Origin: Methylorubrum aminovorans
GTDB taxonomy: Bacteria; Pseudomonadota; Alphaproteobacteria; Rhizobiales; Beijerinckiaceae
Reading direction: 5' to 3'
Length of the DNA stretch: 42,230 nt
Assembly: GCF_022179725.1 (NCBI RefSeq)
Contig: NZ_BPRC01000035.1
Coordinates: forward strand, 1 to 42,230
Part shown: positions 23,582-31,602 of the stretch, in pieces
Position numbering within the stretch: position 1 is the first letter of the stretch
Layout of the letters: each line of letters begins with the position of its first letter
Position numbers and translations under genes: made by a program
Notes under the pieces: model-generated
The model's input: the letters and a program-made list of their open reading frames with translations, nothing else
Told to the model about the DNA's origin: nothing
The model's database searches: none

Positions 23582-24925
23582 TCAGATGCCCGTCTTGCCA
23601 GGGATCCAGCCGGTGCCGGCGAGCGGCACCTGCGCCATGGCCGCGGCCTCGATGGTGAGCGCCACCAGATCCTCGGGTTCGAGGTTGTGCAGGTGGCTCT
23701 TGCCGCAGGCCCGGGCGATGGTCTGGGCTTCCAGCGTCATCACCGCGAGGTAGTTGGCGAGCCGCCGTCCCGCGAGCTCCGGATCGAGGCGCTTCATCAG
23801 CTCCGGGTCCTGCGTGGTGATGCCGGCCGGATCCTTGCCCTCGTGCCAGTCGTCGTAGGCGCCGGCCGTGGTGCCGAGCGCCTCGTACTCCGCCTGCCAG
23901 CGCGGATCGTTGTCGCCGAGCGCGATCAGGGCGGCGGTGCCGATGGCGACCGCGTCGGCGCCGAGCGCCAGCACCTTGGCCACGTCGGCGCCCGAGCGGA
24001 TGCCGCCCGAGACCACGAGCTGCACCTTGCGGTGGAGACCCAGATCCTGGAGCGCCTGCACGGCAGGGCGGATCGCGGCGAGCGTCGGGATGCCGACATG
24101 CTCGATGAACACGTCCTGGGTCGCGGCGGTGCCGCCCTGCATGCCGTCGAGCACCACCACGTCGGCGCCCGACTTCGCCGCGAGCGCGGTGTCGTAATAG
24201 GGGCGCGAGGCGCCGACCTTGACGTAGATCGGCTTCTCCCAGTCGGTGATCTCGCGCAGCTCCTCGATCTTGATCTCGAGGTCGTCCGGCCCGGTCCAGT
24301 CCGGGTGGCGGCAGGCGGAGCGCTGATCGACGCCGGGCGGCAGGCAGCGCATGCCGGCGACGCGCTCGGTGATCTTCTGGCCGAGCAGCATGCCGCCGCC
24401 GCCGGGCTTTGCGCCCTGGCCGATGACGACCTCGATGGCGTCGGCCTTGCGCAGGTCGTCCGGGTTCATGCCGTAGCGCGACGGCAGGTACTGGTAGACT
24501 AGCGTCTTGGAGTGGCCGCGCTCCTCCGGCGTCATGCCGCCGTCGCCTGTCGTGGTCGAGGTGCCGGCCAGCGTCGCGCCGCGCCCGAGCGCCTCCTTGG
24601 CGTTGGCCGAGAGCGAGCCGAAGCTCATGCCGGCGATGGTGACCGGCGTCTTCAGGTGGATCGGTTTCGAGGCGAAGCGGGAGCCCAGCACCACCTCGGT
24701 GCCGCAGCGCTCGCGGTAGCCCTCCAGCGGGTAGCGGCTGATCGAGGCGCCGAGGAACAGCAGGTCGTCGAAATGGGGCAGCGCGCGCTTCGCGCCGGCG
24801 CCGCGGATGTCGTAGATGCCGGTCGCCGCCGCGCGGCGGATCTCGGACATCACGTCGGGGGTGAAGGTCGCCGACAGGCGCGGCTTGGTGCGCGGGGTCC
24901 CGCGCGAGTCCTTATGCTCGGCCAT
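23582..24925 (-). CDS. mgsC: N-methylglutamate synthase, FMN-binding glutamate synthase-like subunit (MgsC/GlxD)
   Basis: A 447-residue protein matching the FMN-binding (synthase) domain of glutamate synthase. Landmarks are TIAGMSFGSLSANAKEALGR, GDGGMTPEERG, PIYVKVGAS and GADVVVLDGMQGGTAAT (FMN and phosphate binding), and VVSGGIRSGADVAKVLALGA. With MgsA and MgsB it transfers the methylamino group of gamma-glutamylmethylamide (or free methylamine) to make N-methylglutamate. The start is set by a TGATG overlap with the mgsB stop, showing translational coupling. The frame stays open upstream inside mgsB, but that part is arginine-rich noise. Annotated genomes often call it GlxD or a glutamate synthase large-subunit protein. 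Confidence 0.92.
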   Translation of the reverse strand: MAEHKDSRGTPRTKPRLSATFTPDVMSEIRRAAATGIYDIRGAGAKRALPHFDDLLFLGASISRYPLEGYRERCGTEVVLGSRFASKPIHLKTPVTIAGMSFGSLSANAKEALGRGATLAGTSTTTGDGGMTPEERGHSKTLVYQYLPSRYGMNPDDLRKADAIEVVIGQGAKPGGGGMLLGQKITERVAGMRCLPPGVDQRSACRHPDWTGPDDLEIKIEELREITDWEKPIYVKVGASRPYYDTALAAKSGADVVVLDGMQGGTAATQDVFIEHVGIPTLAAIRPAVQALQDLGLHRKVQLVVSGGIRSGADVAKVLALGADAVAIGTAALIALGDNDPRWQAEYEALGTTAGAYDDWHEGKDPAGITTQDPELMKRLDPELAGRRLANYLAVMTLEAQTIARACGKSHLHNLEPEDLVALTIEAAAMAQVPLAGTGWIPGKTGI

Positions 24926-25614
24926 CAGTAGGCTCCGGCGTTGTCGACGTGGAAGTGGTAGAGGGTGCGGGCCGAGCCGTAGCGGCGGAATTCGGACGGA
25001 TCGATCTCGCCCGCGAGACCGGCCAGCTTCAGCTTGGCGTAGAGGAGCTCGCGATGCTCGTCGCGCATCTCCTTCTCGACGCAGTCGGCGCCGAGGCTTT
25101 TGACCGAGCCGCGCACGAACAGCCTCGCCTCGTAGAGCGAGTCGCCCAGCGCCTCGCCGGCATCCCCGAGCACCGTGAGGGTGCCGGCCTGGGCCATGAA
25201 GGCCGACATGTGGCCGATCGAGCCCTTCACGACGATGTCGACGCCCTTCATCGAGATGCCGCAGCGGGCGCCCGCATTGCCGTCGATGACGAGGAGGCCG
25301 CCATGCGCCGTGGCGCCGGCCGACTGGCTGGCATCGCCCCGCACGTGGACGAAGCCCGAGATCATGTTCTCGGCGACACCGACGCCAGCGTTGCCGTTGA
25401 CGACGACGCTCGCGTGCTTGTTCATGCCGGCGCAATAATAGCCGACATTGCCCTCGATCTCGACGGTCACCGGCGCGTCGAGCCCCGCGGCGATGGCGTG
25501 GCGCCCGTCCGGACCGGTGACGGTCCAGTGGGTCTCGTTAGTGTCGGGCCGCAGGGCGTGGAGCGCCCGGTTCAGCTCGCGCAGGGGCGAGCGGTTCAGA
25601 TCAAAGTTCGGCAT
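24925..25614 (-). CDS. mgsB: N-methylglutamate synthase, GXGXG-domain subunit (MgsB/GlxC)
   Basis: A 229-residue right-handed beta-helix protein matching the C-terminal GXGXG domain of glutamate synthase (VEIEGNVGYYCAGMNKHASV, GLLVIDGNAGARCGISMKGV, IVVKGSIGHMSAFMAQAG). This domain is structural and lines the tunnel between the amidotransferase and synthase sites. It overlaps the genes on both sides by one base (TGATG), indicating tight coupling and fixed stoichiometry with MgsA and MgsC. Confidence 0.92.
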   Translation of the reverse strand: MPNFDLNRSPLRELNRALHALRPDTNETHWTVTGPDGRHAIAAGLDAPVTVEIEGNVGYYCAGMNKHASVVVNGNAGVGVAENMISGFVHVRGDASQSAGATAHGGLLVIDGNAGARCGISMKGVDIVVKGSIGHMSAFMAQAGTLTVLGDAGEALGDSLYEARLFVRGSVKSLGADCVEKEMRDEHRELLYAKLKLAGLAGEIDPSEFRRYGSARTLYHFHVDNAGAY

Positions 25615-26507
25615 CAGTGACGCTCCCAGGCATAGACCTTGGCCGGCTCGGGTTCGAACACCCGGGCCTTGTCGATGCCGGGCAGGCCGACCAGGGCGCG
25701 GTACTCGGAGCCGAAGGCGACGTAGTCGTCGGTCTCGGCCATCACGGCGGGCTTGCAGGCGATGGGGTCGCGCACGACGGCGAAGCCGTTCTCGGTGCCG
25801 ACCACGAAGGTGAAGAAGCCGTCGAGATCGGTCAGGCTCGATTCAAGCGCCTCCTTGAGGGACGCGCCCTCGCGCATGCGCCAGCTCAGATAGCCGGCGG
25901 CGACCTCGGTGTCGTTCTTGGTGGCGAAGCTCAGGCCCTCGCGCTCCAAACGACGGCGCATGTCGTTGTGGTTCGACAGCGAGCCGTTGTGGACGAGGCA
26001 CTCGTCGGTGCCGGTGGAGAACGGGTGGGCGCCGTTGGTGGTCACCGCGCTCTCGGTGGCCATGCGGGTGTGGCCGATCCCGTGGCTGCCCGCCATGCCG
26101 GACAGATCGAATCGCTCGGCGACGGAGGCCGGCAGGCCGACTTCCTTGTAGATCTCCATGCGCCGGCCCGAGCTCACCACGTCGATGCCGGGGGCGTTGT
26201 CCTTGAGCCAGACGCGAATCTTATCCTCGCGCTCGGCGGGCACCGACAGCACGGTGTGGGTATCGCGTTCGGTCTTGGTGAAGGTGCGCCCGAAGACCTC
26301 CTCGAGCCCGGCGATCGCCTTGCCCAGGGCAGCTTGGTCCGGACCGCGCAAGGTCAGCTTCACGCCCGCAGCGTCCGAGCCGTAGACCGCGAAGCCAGCG
26401 CTGTCCGGACCCCGGTCGGTCATCGTCTCAAGCATACTCGACAATAGAGATCCGAGCTGCGGTTCAAGCTTCGGATTCTTGAGAAACAAACCAACAATAC
26501 CACACAT
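25614..26507 (-). CDS. mgsA: N-methylglutamate synthase, class II glutamine amidotransferase subunit (MgsA/GlxB)
   Basis: A 297-residue Ntn-type amidotransferase. The start at 26507 places Cys directly after Met (MCGIVGLF), as needed for the N-terminal nucleophile; a start six codons earlier would bury it. Other marks are TDRGPDSAGF, GHTRMATESAVTTNGAHPF and LVHNGSLSNHNDMRR. It releases the amino or methylamino group from the gamma-amide substrate. It is first in the mgsABC operon, with GGGGA seven bases before the ATG. Upstream lie a pair of direct repeats (26536-26556) and a palindrome (26586-26600) that probably control the operon. Confidence 0.93.
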   Translation of the reverse strand: MCGIVGLFLKNPKLEPQLGSLLSSMLETMTDRGPDSAGFAVYGSDAAGVKLTLRGPDQAALGKAIAGLEEVFGRTFTKTERDTHTVLSVPAEREDKIRVWLKDNAPGIDVVSSGRRMEIYKEVGLPASVAERFDLSGMAGSHGIGHTRMATESAVTTNGAHPFSTGTDECLVHNGSLSNHNDMRRRLEREGLSFATKNDTEVAAGYLSWRMREGASLKEALESSLTDLDGFFTFVVGTENGFAVVRDPIACKPAVMAETDDYVAFGSEYRALVGLPGIDKARVFEPEPAKVYAWERH

Positions 26508-26535
26508 CGCCATTCCCCGGTTCATCAGCGGCGCT

Positions 26536-26556
26536 GCATACTGCTCGCATACTGCT
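26536..26556. repeat. Tandem 10-bp direct repeat in the mgsA upstream region
   Basis: GCATACTGCT occurs at 26536-26545 and again at 26547-26556, a period of 11 bases (one helical turn), 29-50 bases upstream of the mgsA start. Such phased repeats are typical of activator sites or iterons, so this may be a binding site for a regulator of the operon. Confidence 0.5.
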
Positions 26557-26585
26557 GAAGTTCCGTCAACTAAGGATCACAAAAT

Positions 26586-26600
26586 TTTCCTGCTACGAAA
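26586..26600. promoter_or_regulatory. TTTC-N7-GAAA palindrome upstream of mgsABC
   Basis: On the plus strand TTTCCTGCTACGAAA, about 80 bases upstream of the mgsA start. On the coding strand it reads TTTC-GTAGCAG-GAAA, matching TTTC-N5-(A/G)G-GAAA seen before tmm and dmm. Confidence 0.5.
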
Positions 26601-26810
26601 CGATGCCGATTGGGAACTCACGTGCGGGCAAACACCCGGATCGCGCTCCCGTGCGGGTTCCCGAACGGAAGGTGGTCGGCCGATCCGGGAACCACGGAGC
26701 GACCGTCCCCGCGGAGGTGAGGACCGGGCTGGGATCGCGATCGCCGAGCACGGCGGATGTGGAGGGCCGCTCGGCGGCGAGCCCGCCCGCGGCCCCTTCG
26801 GGTTCCGGGT

Positions 26811-27872
26811 TCAGGCCGGCAGCGTTGACTGGTCAGGCTGGATGCCGAGAGAGAGCGGCGCCCCGTCGTCGCTTGCGGCGAGACGGGATAGGATGAGATC
26901 CTGGTACCGGGTCAGGCCCTTGTACTCCGCCAGTTCCGGCGGGAGCGTGCGGAGCACCCTGTGGAGCCGCTTGCGCCATTTCTCGACACGCTCGATGTCC
27001 TGTAGGCTGATCAAGTAGCAGCGGATCCCGAACAGGACCGCGTTGGAGCGAGGTAGGCGGAACAGGGTTTGCAGTTCGACCCGGAGGTGGACCTTCCGCG
27101 CCACGTTCTCGGCCGTGACGGTCGTCCGGTCCGGCCCCCAATCCGGATAGTTCTCCGGCGACGTGTCCATCCGCGGATTGATCGTCATCGTCCAATTCAG
27201 GCGGCGCACGGGGTGGCCGTACTGAAGCCGAAGCAAGAACTGCAGCGCGCGGTCGAACACGCCGATATCATGCGCCAGGGGTACGGGACCATGCCATTCG
27301 TGGAAGCTCATGCCGATGTCGAACTCGAGCGACCAGTCCGCCTGGCAGGTGACCATGCCGCCATCGACATAGAGGTTGTTGTCCCGCTGGTCTTGGAGCG
27401 TGAAATCGCCCTGGGCTTGTCTGGTGATGTACTCGAACGGCTCACACGGCAAGGTGCTGGCATCGCCGAAGACGAACGCTTGATCGATGTTGAGCGGCCG
27501 GTTGACCCAGTGCCAGTTCGAGCCATCGCGCGTTAGGGAGAAGTGTTCGGGATAATCGGCAGCCAGGCTCTGCATGATGAGCTCGAGGGTGTCCCACTGA
27601 GCAGGCATCATGTGGGGCAGCACTTGGCAGCGCTTCGGATCCGCTTCTAAGACGAGCGCGCGCTCGTGGCACTCGGCGATGTAATGCTCGTCGACGTCGA
27701 ACGCATGCTCGAACGTCGGACTTCCACCGCCCTTCACGTGCGGTTCGATGTTCACGGAGTACATGTACTTGTCTTCCGTAAACGGGAAGGGAAAGCGCAG
27801 TACGGCCGCGTCGCTGTTCTTGTACGAGAAATCGTCGCGGAAGGTTTCTGCCGGTTTGAACTGAATGCCCAT
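26811..27872 (-). CDS. Heme-dependent oxidative N-demethylase (DUF3445), dimethylamine monooxygenase subunit
   Basis: A 353-residue DUF3445 protein, the family of heme-dependent oxidative N-demethylases to which the catalytic subunit of dimethylamine monooxygenase belongs. Segments that support this are AVLRFPFPFTEDKYMYSVNI, GSNWHWVNRPLNID, and the C-terminal RLPRSNAVLFGIRCYLISLQ-DIERVEKW. It would convert dimethylamine to methylamine and formaldehyde using oxygen and electrons from the upstream reductase. The start follows GAGGAGG by five bases. It is the last gene of a leftward three-gene unit, ten bases after the reductase stop. I leave out a letter symbol because I am not certain which of DmmA, B or C it corresponds to. 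Confidence 0.88.
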   Translation of the reverse strand: MGIQFKPAETFRDDFSYKNSDAAVLRFPFPFTEDKYMYSVNIEPHVKGGGSPTFEHAFDVDEHYIAECHERALVLEADPKRCQVLPHMMPAQWDTLELIMQSLAADYPEHFSLTRDGSNWHWVNRPLNIDQAFVFGDASTLPCEPFEYITRQAQGDFTLQDQRDNNLYVDGGMVTCQADWSLEFDIGMSFHEWHGPVPLAHDIGVFDRALQFLLRLQYGHPVRRLNWTMTINPRMDTSPENYPDWGPDRTTVTAENVARKVHLRVELQTLFRLPRSNAVLFGIRCYLISLQDIERVEKWRKRLHRVLRTLPPELAEYKGLTRYQDLILSRLAASDDGAPLSLGIQPDQSTLPA

Positions 27873-27882
27873 CGTGACCTCC

Positions 27883-28830
27883 TCAGAAATCCAGCACGAG
27901 AGAGCCGGACTTGGCGCGCGAGACGCAGGTGGCGATCAGGCGTCCTTCGGCCTTTTCCGCGTCGGAGAGAACATGATCCCGATGCTCGGGCTCGCCATCG
28001 ATGACCGGCAGGAGGCACACCCCACACGCACCGCCGCGGCATAGGCACGGCGCCTCCAGCCCGGCACCCTCCAGCGCCTCGAGGAGCGACTGCGTCTCGC
28101 CGACATGGATGGTCTTTTGGGATTGCGCCAATCGAACCACGAAAGGTTCACCGCCGCGCGTGGCGCCGAAGCTCTCCTGATGGATGGCGCTCTCGGGAAA
28201 GCCAAGTTGACGAGCGGTTCTCGTCACCGCGTCCATCAGGCCCTCCGGCCCGCAGGTGTAGACGTGGGTCCCGAGAGGCTGACCGGAGAGGATGTCCCCG
28301 AGACCGGTCGGCGATTGCGGACCATGCACGCTGAAGCCTTCGCCGTAGTTGCCGAGGAGGCCCTCGAAGATGCTCACCTCCTCTTCCGAGCAGAACTGAT
28401 GAAGTTCGAAGTCGGCGTCGCGAGACCTCAGGACCGGCATGTAGGAGAGGAACGGGGTGAGCCCGATGCCCCCGCCGATCAGGATATGCCTGCGTGCAAG
28501 GGACGCGATCGGAAACAAGCTCGCCGGAGCGCTAATTTCGACGGTCTCACCGCCTTTTATGACGTCGTGGAGGAAGTGGGATCCGCCGCGAGATTCTTTC
28601 ACCCGCCGAACGATGATCGCGTACTGGTCGCGCTGGTCCGGCGTCGTGACCAGGGAGTAGGAGTTCTTCCAAACCCGATCCGGGCCTCGGAGGGTGATCA
28701 GGACGTGCGCGCCCGGCGCGGCCGTCGGAAACTCATCCCGCCCTTCCGGGGCGAAGCGGAAGCGCTTGAGCGTCGGGCTGATACTCTCGACGTCGACCAC
28801 GCGCGCCGACAGGTTGCCTTCCAAGATCAT
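27883..28830 (-). CDS. PDR/VanB-type ferredoxin reductase, dimethylamine monooxygenase electron-transfer subunit
   Basis: A 315-residue flavin reductase with a C-terminal plant-type ferredoxin. The flavin-binding NSYSLV lies near residue 55, the nucleotide-binding ILIGGGIGLTPFLSYM near 115-130, and YTCGPEGLMDAV near 210. The 2Fe-2S ligands are in CLCRGGACGVC (C-x4-C-x2-C) with a fourth Cys in IATCVS close to the end. It moves electrons from NAD(P)H to the heme demethylase. The start overlaps the stop of the upstream DmmA-like gene (ATGA), showing translational coupling. Confidence 0.92.
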   Translation of the reverse strand: MILEGNLSARVVDVESISPTLKRFRFAPEGRDEFPTAAPGAHVLITLRGPDRVWKNSYSLVTTPDQRDQYAIIVRRVKESRGGSHFLHDVIKGGETVEISAPASLFPIASLARRHILIGGGIGLTPFLSYMPVLRSRDADFELHQFCSEEEVSIFEGLLGNYGEGFSVHGPQSPTGLGDILSGQPLGTHVYTCGPEGLMDAVTRTARQLGFPESAIHQESFGATRGGEPFVVRLAQSQKTIHVGETQSLLEALEGAGLEAPCLCRGGACGVCLLPVIDGEPEHRDHVLSDAEKAEGRLIATCVSRAKSGSLVLDF

Positions 28831-29402
28831 AGATAGGCCTGCTCTGCGGGAGGAACGTCACCGGGAACCTCTGCGTCGACCTTCACGCCCATGAAGGCTG
28901 AGAGCCGCCGCGAGAAATGATCGCGGACGAAGAGATGGGCGCCACATCCGTCGCAGCGCACGATGGTCGTGGACACCCCATCGTTGAAGGTCCTGCAATG
29001 CACACAGTGTACGCGGCGAGCCTTGGAGCCGTGGTGGGAGAGGAAGACCTCCTGCTTGCCCATGCCGGCACGCTGGGCGGCACCGTACACGTCCCACAGG
29101 AAGGCCTCGCGGCCAGCCGCGTACAAGCGGAGGCCCATATGCTCGTTGTCGAGACGATGGGCGAGGCGTTCGAGCAGGTGCTGCGACGAGCGGAAGTTGC
29201 GTCGACCCTCCTGCGCGAACGCTCCGATGACGCCCTCGCTGTCGCGAGGGACGACGGTCCAAACCTCCAGTTCCGCCGCCTCGGCCACCAGCGGCTCGAT
29301 CGGGTAGGACGGGGCATCGGCAACCAGCAGGTGGCGTAAGCCCGACGGGTCGATCCGGAGCTGTTCGTAAATAGGCCGGCTCTTTATCCCCTGATCACTC
29401 AT
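28827..29402 (-). CDS. dmmA: Dimethylamine monooxygenase subunit, DmmA family
   Basis: A 191-residue protein with a C-terminal zinc-ribbon-like module (HCVHCRTFNDG and VRCDGCGAHLFVRDHFSRRL, with two CxxC pairs), followed by SAFMGVKVDAEVPGD. The N-terminal 120 residues form a ferredoxin-reductase-like region of unclear role. It matches my memory of the DmmA family that accompanies the DUF3445 demethylase and its reductase. It is first in the leftward dmm operon and overlaps the reductase start. GGGGA lies about nine bases before the ATG. The 570-base upstream region, shared with an XRE-cupin regulator, holds two palindromes. Confidence 0.82.
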   Translation of the reverse strand: MSDQGIKSRPIYEQLRIDPSGLRHLLVADAPSYPIEPLVAEAAELEVWTVVPRDSEGVIGAFAQEGRRNFRSSQHLLERLAHRLDNEHMGLRLYAAGREAFLWDVYGAAQRAGMGKQEVFLSHHGSKARRVHCVHCRTFNDGVSTTIVRCDGCGAHLFVRDHFSRRLSAFMGVKVDAEVPGDVPPAEQAYL

Positions 29403-29615
29403 GCCTCAGGTCCCCAAGCAGTAAAGCGATGCTTCGACACCGCATGCGACCGATGCCCGCACAGGGCCGCTCACGCCGCGGAATCCGAAGTGCCGGACCG
29501 GGATCGCCCTCCCCCGCCGAAGGCCCGGGACAGGTCCGAGACGTTGCCAACCGACCGGAATTCAGCAACATCGTGCCGGCAGGACCTTTCGCGGCCTTCC
29601 CTCGGCGAATGATGT

Positions 29616-29630
29616 TTTCTCTAAGGGAAA
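29616..29630. promoter_or_regulatory. TTTC-N7-GAAA palindrome upstream of dmm
   Basis: TTTCTCTAAGGGAAA, nearly perfect along its length (the arms TTTCTCT and AGGGAAA differ by one pair), in the AT-rich part of the dmm / XRE-cupin intergenic region. It is the third member of the set with 6791-6805 and 26586-26600. Confidence 0.5.
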
Positions 29631-29653
29631 TCGGATGTCAACTGGCGATTCGA

Positions 29654-29668
29654 TGTTGCTCTGCAACA
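29654..29668. promoter_or_regulatory. Inverted repeat TGTTGC-N3-GCAACA
   Basis: A perfect 6-bp inverted repeat (29654-29659 and 29663-29668) with a three-base centre, 24 bases to the right of the TTTC-N7-GAAA site. It is a candidate operator, perhaps for the divergent XRE-cupin protein or a LacI-type regulator. Confidence 0.4.
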
Positions 29669-29969
29669 AAACTGAGTCTTTGCGCACGGTTTAGACAGAT
29701 GGCGGCTTTTTCGGCAGTTGCCACAGATTTGAGCGCCGGATTTGAGCCCGCGTCATCCAATGTGGTCGAGTGCACTTATCTTGCAGTCTCGCGGCTTGCT
29801 TTTGCCGGCCGGCGACGACCGTCATCCGGCCGCTTCGACAGGTAGCCAACCTTCGAGCGGTGAGCGAAGATGAAGTTCGTGGTGCCGCGCGGAGGCCGGT
29901 TGCGCCGCCTGCTGGCGCCTCCGAGGATTCGATCGGTCCGGCGGTATCGAGGCGAGCGGTTTCCTGACA

Positions 29970-30614
29970 ATGAAGAGGCGAGCATCCGAACACGATCATC
30001 AGGACCGCCCGCTGAACACGGCCTCGAATGCGCCCGTCGACGAGAAGCGGACTTTGGAACGCGCGCTCGGTCACCAGATCCGGGCGCTGCGGCGCGAGCG
30101 CGACCTCTCGGTTTCCGATCTCGGAGCGGCGGCAGGCATTTCGCCCGGCATGATTTCGAAAATGGAGAATGGTCAGATCTCGCCCTCGCTCGGATCGATC
30201 AACGCGGTGGCGAGCGCGCTGAACGTGCCGATCACCGCCTTGTTCGCGGCCTTCGAGGAGAGCCGTGACTGCTCCTACGTGAAGCGTGGTCAGGGAGTGG
30301 TGATCGAGCGGCGAGGCACCAAGGTCGGCCACATCTACGAGTTGCTCGGTGCGGGCCTGCGAGGCGAGATCGTGCTCGAGCCCTACCTGATCACGTTGGA
30401 GGGGGATGCGGAATCTTACACGGGTTTCCGTCACGGCGGCATCGAGTTCATCTACATGCTCACCGGCGAGGTCAGCTATCGTCACGCCGACCAGGATTAT
30501 CACCTGAAGCCTGGTGACTCGCTGATGTTCGATGCGCAGGCGATGCACGGGCCGGCCAAACTCCTCAAGACGCCGATGACCTATCTCTCGATCATCGCTT
30601 TCCCCAGGCCCTAA
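29970..30614 (+). CDS. XRE-cupin transcriptional regulator, copy 1
   Basis: A 214-residue regulator with an XRE helix-turn-helix (residues about 34-88: LGHQIRALRRERDLSVSDLG, AGISPGMISKMENGQISPSL) and a C-terminal cupin barrel (GIEFIYMLTGEVSYRHADQD, LKPGDSLMFDAQAMHGP) that would bind a small ligand. It is divergent from dmm, so it is the prime candidate for control of that operon and possibly of the other two with the same palindrome. Its close paralogue is encoded convergently at 31603-32319. No strong ribosome binding site is seen before this ATG, and a start some codons away is possible. Confidence 0.88.
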   Translation: MKRRASEHDHQDRPLNTASNAPVDEKRTLERALGHQIRALRRERDLSVSDLGAAAGISPGMISKMENGQISPSLGSINAVASALNVPITALFAAFEESRDCSYVKRGQGVVIERRGTKVGHIYELLGAGLRGEIVLEPYLITLEGDAESYTGFRHGGIEFIYMLTGEVSYRHADQDYHLKPGDSLMFDAQAMHGPAKLLKTPMTYLSIIAFPRP

Positions 30615-31013
30615 ACCCCGCCTGCCGTACGATCGGAGGTGCCGACGTGGATGGCATTCCGTCGGGGGCTCAGAAACCGCGCCGCCTGAGATGAGGTCTG
30701 ATCGCGGCCCGCGGCCGGAGCCCGGCTGCGATCGATTCCGATGACGAACGAGCGTCATGTCCATCCTGCGCCCCGGCGGACAAGTCGCCGGCGGAGGTAG
30801 GGCGTACGCCCGCGGCGTCCCTGAAGCCCCTTCGATGGCGGTAGCCCCGACATCGGGCCGTTACCCGGCATTCATCACGCGTGCCTGGCAGCGGTGGAAC
30901 CCGCGTCGCCGAAGGTCGAAGTTCTCCGCGACGACGGTCCGCTTGAACGGCCATATGGCGGCCGGTCGCGAAATCAGTCTTGCATTTCCTGACAAGCACG
31001 ATAGTTTCTTTGT
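30615..31013. other. Noncoding stretch before small RNA copy B
   Basis: No gene is recognised. The promoter-like hexamers TTGCAT (30980-30985) and TAGTTT (31002-31007) of the small RNA element lie at its right end. Confidence 0.5.
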
Positions 31014-31101
31014 GTGATCGACGCTCCCGGTGCGGGCGGGCCCTCGATCATGGTTTCTCCCAAGGACTTAGCTTCGCCGGTCCAAGCCGGCGAAGCTTTT
31101 T
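31014..31101 (+). ncRNA. Candidate small RNA, copy B
   Basis: The partner of the element at 13.2 kb, with the same inferred length. Outer stem TGATCGA (31015-31021) pairs with TCGATCA (31044-31050); inner stem GCTC (31023-31026) pairs with GGGC (31038-31041) around a loop containing GGTGCGG. The unpaired TTTCTCCC is at 31054-31061. The terminator stem AGCTTCGCCGG (31070-31080) and CCGGCGAAGCT (31087-31097) ends in five T's. Sequences outside the element are unrelated to those around copy A. Conservation of structure with drifting stem bases points to selection on an RNA. It lies between two convergent XRE-cupin genes. Confidence 0.65.
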
Positions 31102-31602
31102 CGTTGCGTGAGATGCGCCGGAAGCGACCGTCGCCGTCCCTCGGTGACGACATCCGCCGCGAACCGAAACCATCCCGTCCAATGCGTCGGCGTACCCTGG
31201 GTAACGGATACCGCGCCGGCCTCTACTCTCCTGGAAGCCGAGCCGGTCCCGGCCCGTTCCGTCGACAGATCCGCGTCACCTCGAAAGGAGTGTGCTGATC
31301 GCTCCCGGTCGCAGCCTTGGCAGAGCCCCCTCGCCTCCCTGCGCCGCGGCAACCTCTCGCAAGGCTAGTTGTTGCGTGCGTCGCCGGTAGGCGTTCCAAG
31401 CGTGGATGGATCGCTCGCGGAGCCTGCGTTCGCCCGGCAGCGTCCCAGCCGTCGGTGATGAGCCTTCAGGCCGACGCGGACGGGCCGGGGAACTCGACGC
31501 CCACCCGACGCGCAGGCGGGCCGAGCGGCTCGGGCGAAGCGGTTGCGACTGGCTGCCGCGTTTGCCCCGCCGTACCCCGGGATTGGTCCGCCGTGCCGCG
31601 GC
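31102..31602. other. Noncoding stretch between small RNA copy B and the second XRE-cupin gene
   Basis: I see no gene or clear signal here; frames are arginine/proline-rich. Confidence 0.5.

Larger units (their letters stand above)
29403..29969. other. Divergent control region between dmm and an XRE-cupin regulator
   Basis: No gene is seen. The region becomes AT-richer from about 29610 to 29780 and holds the palindromes at 29616-29630 and 29654-29668. These are well placed to control one or both divergent units. Confidence 0.55.
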
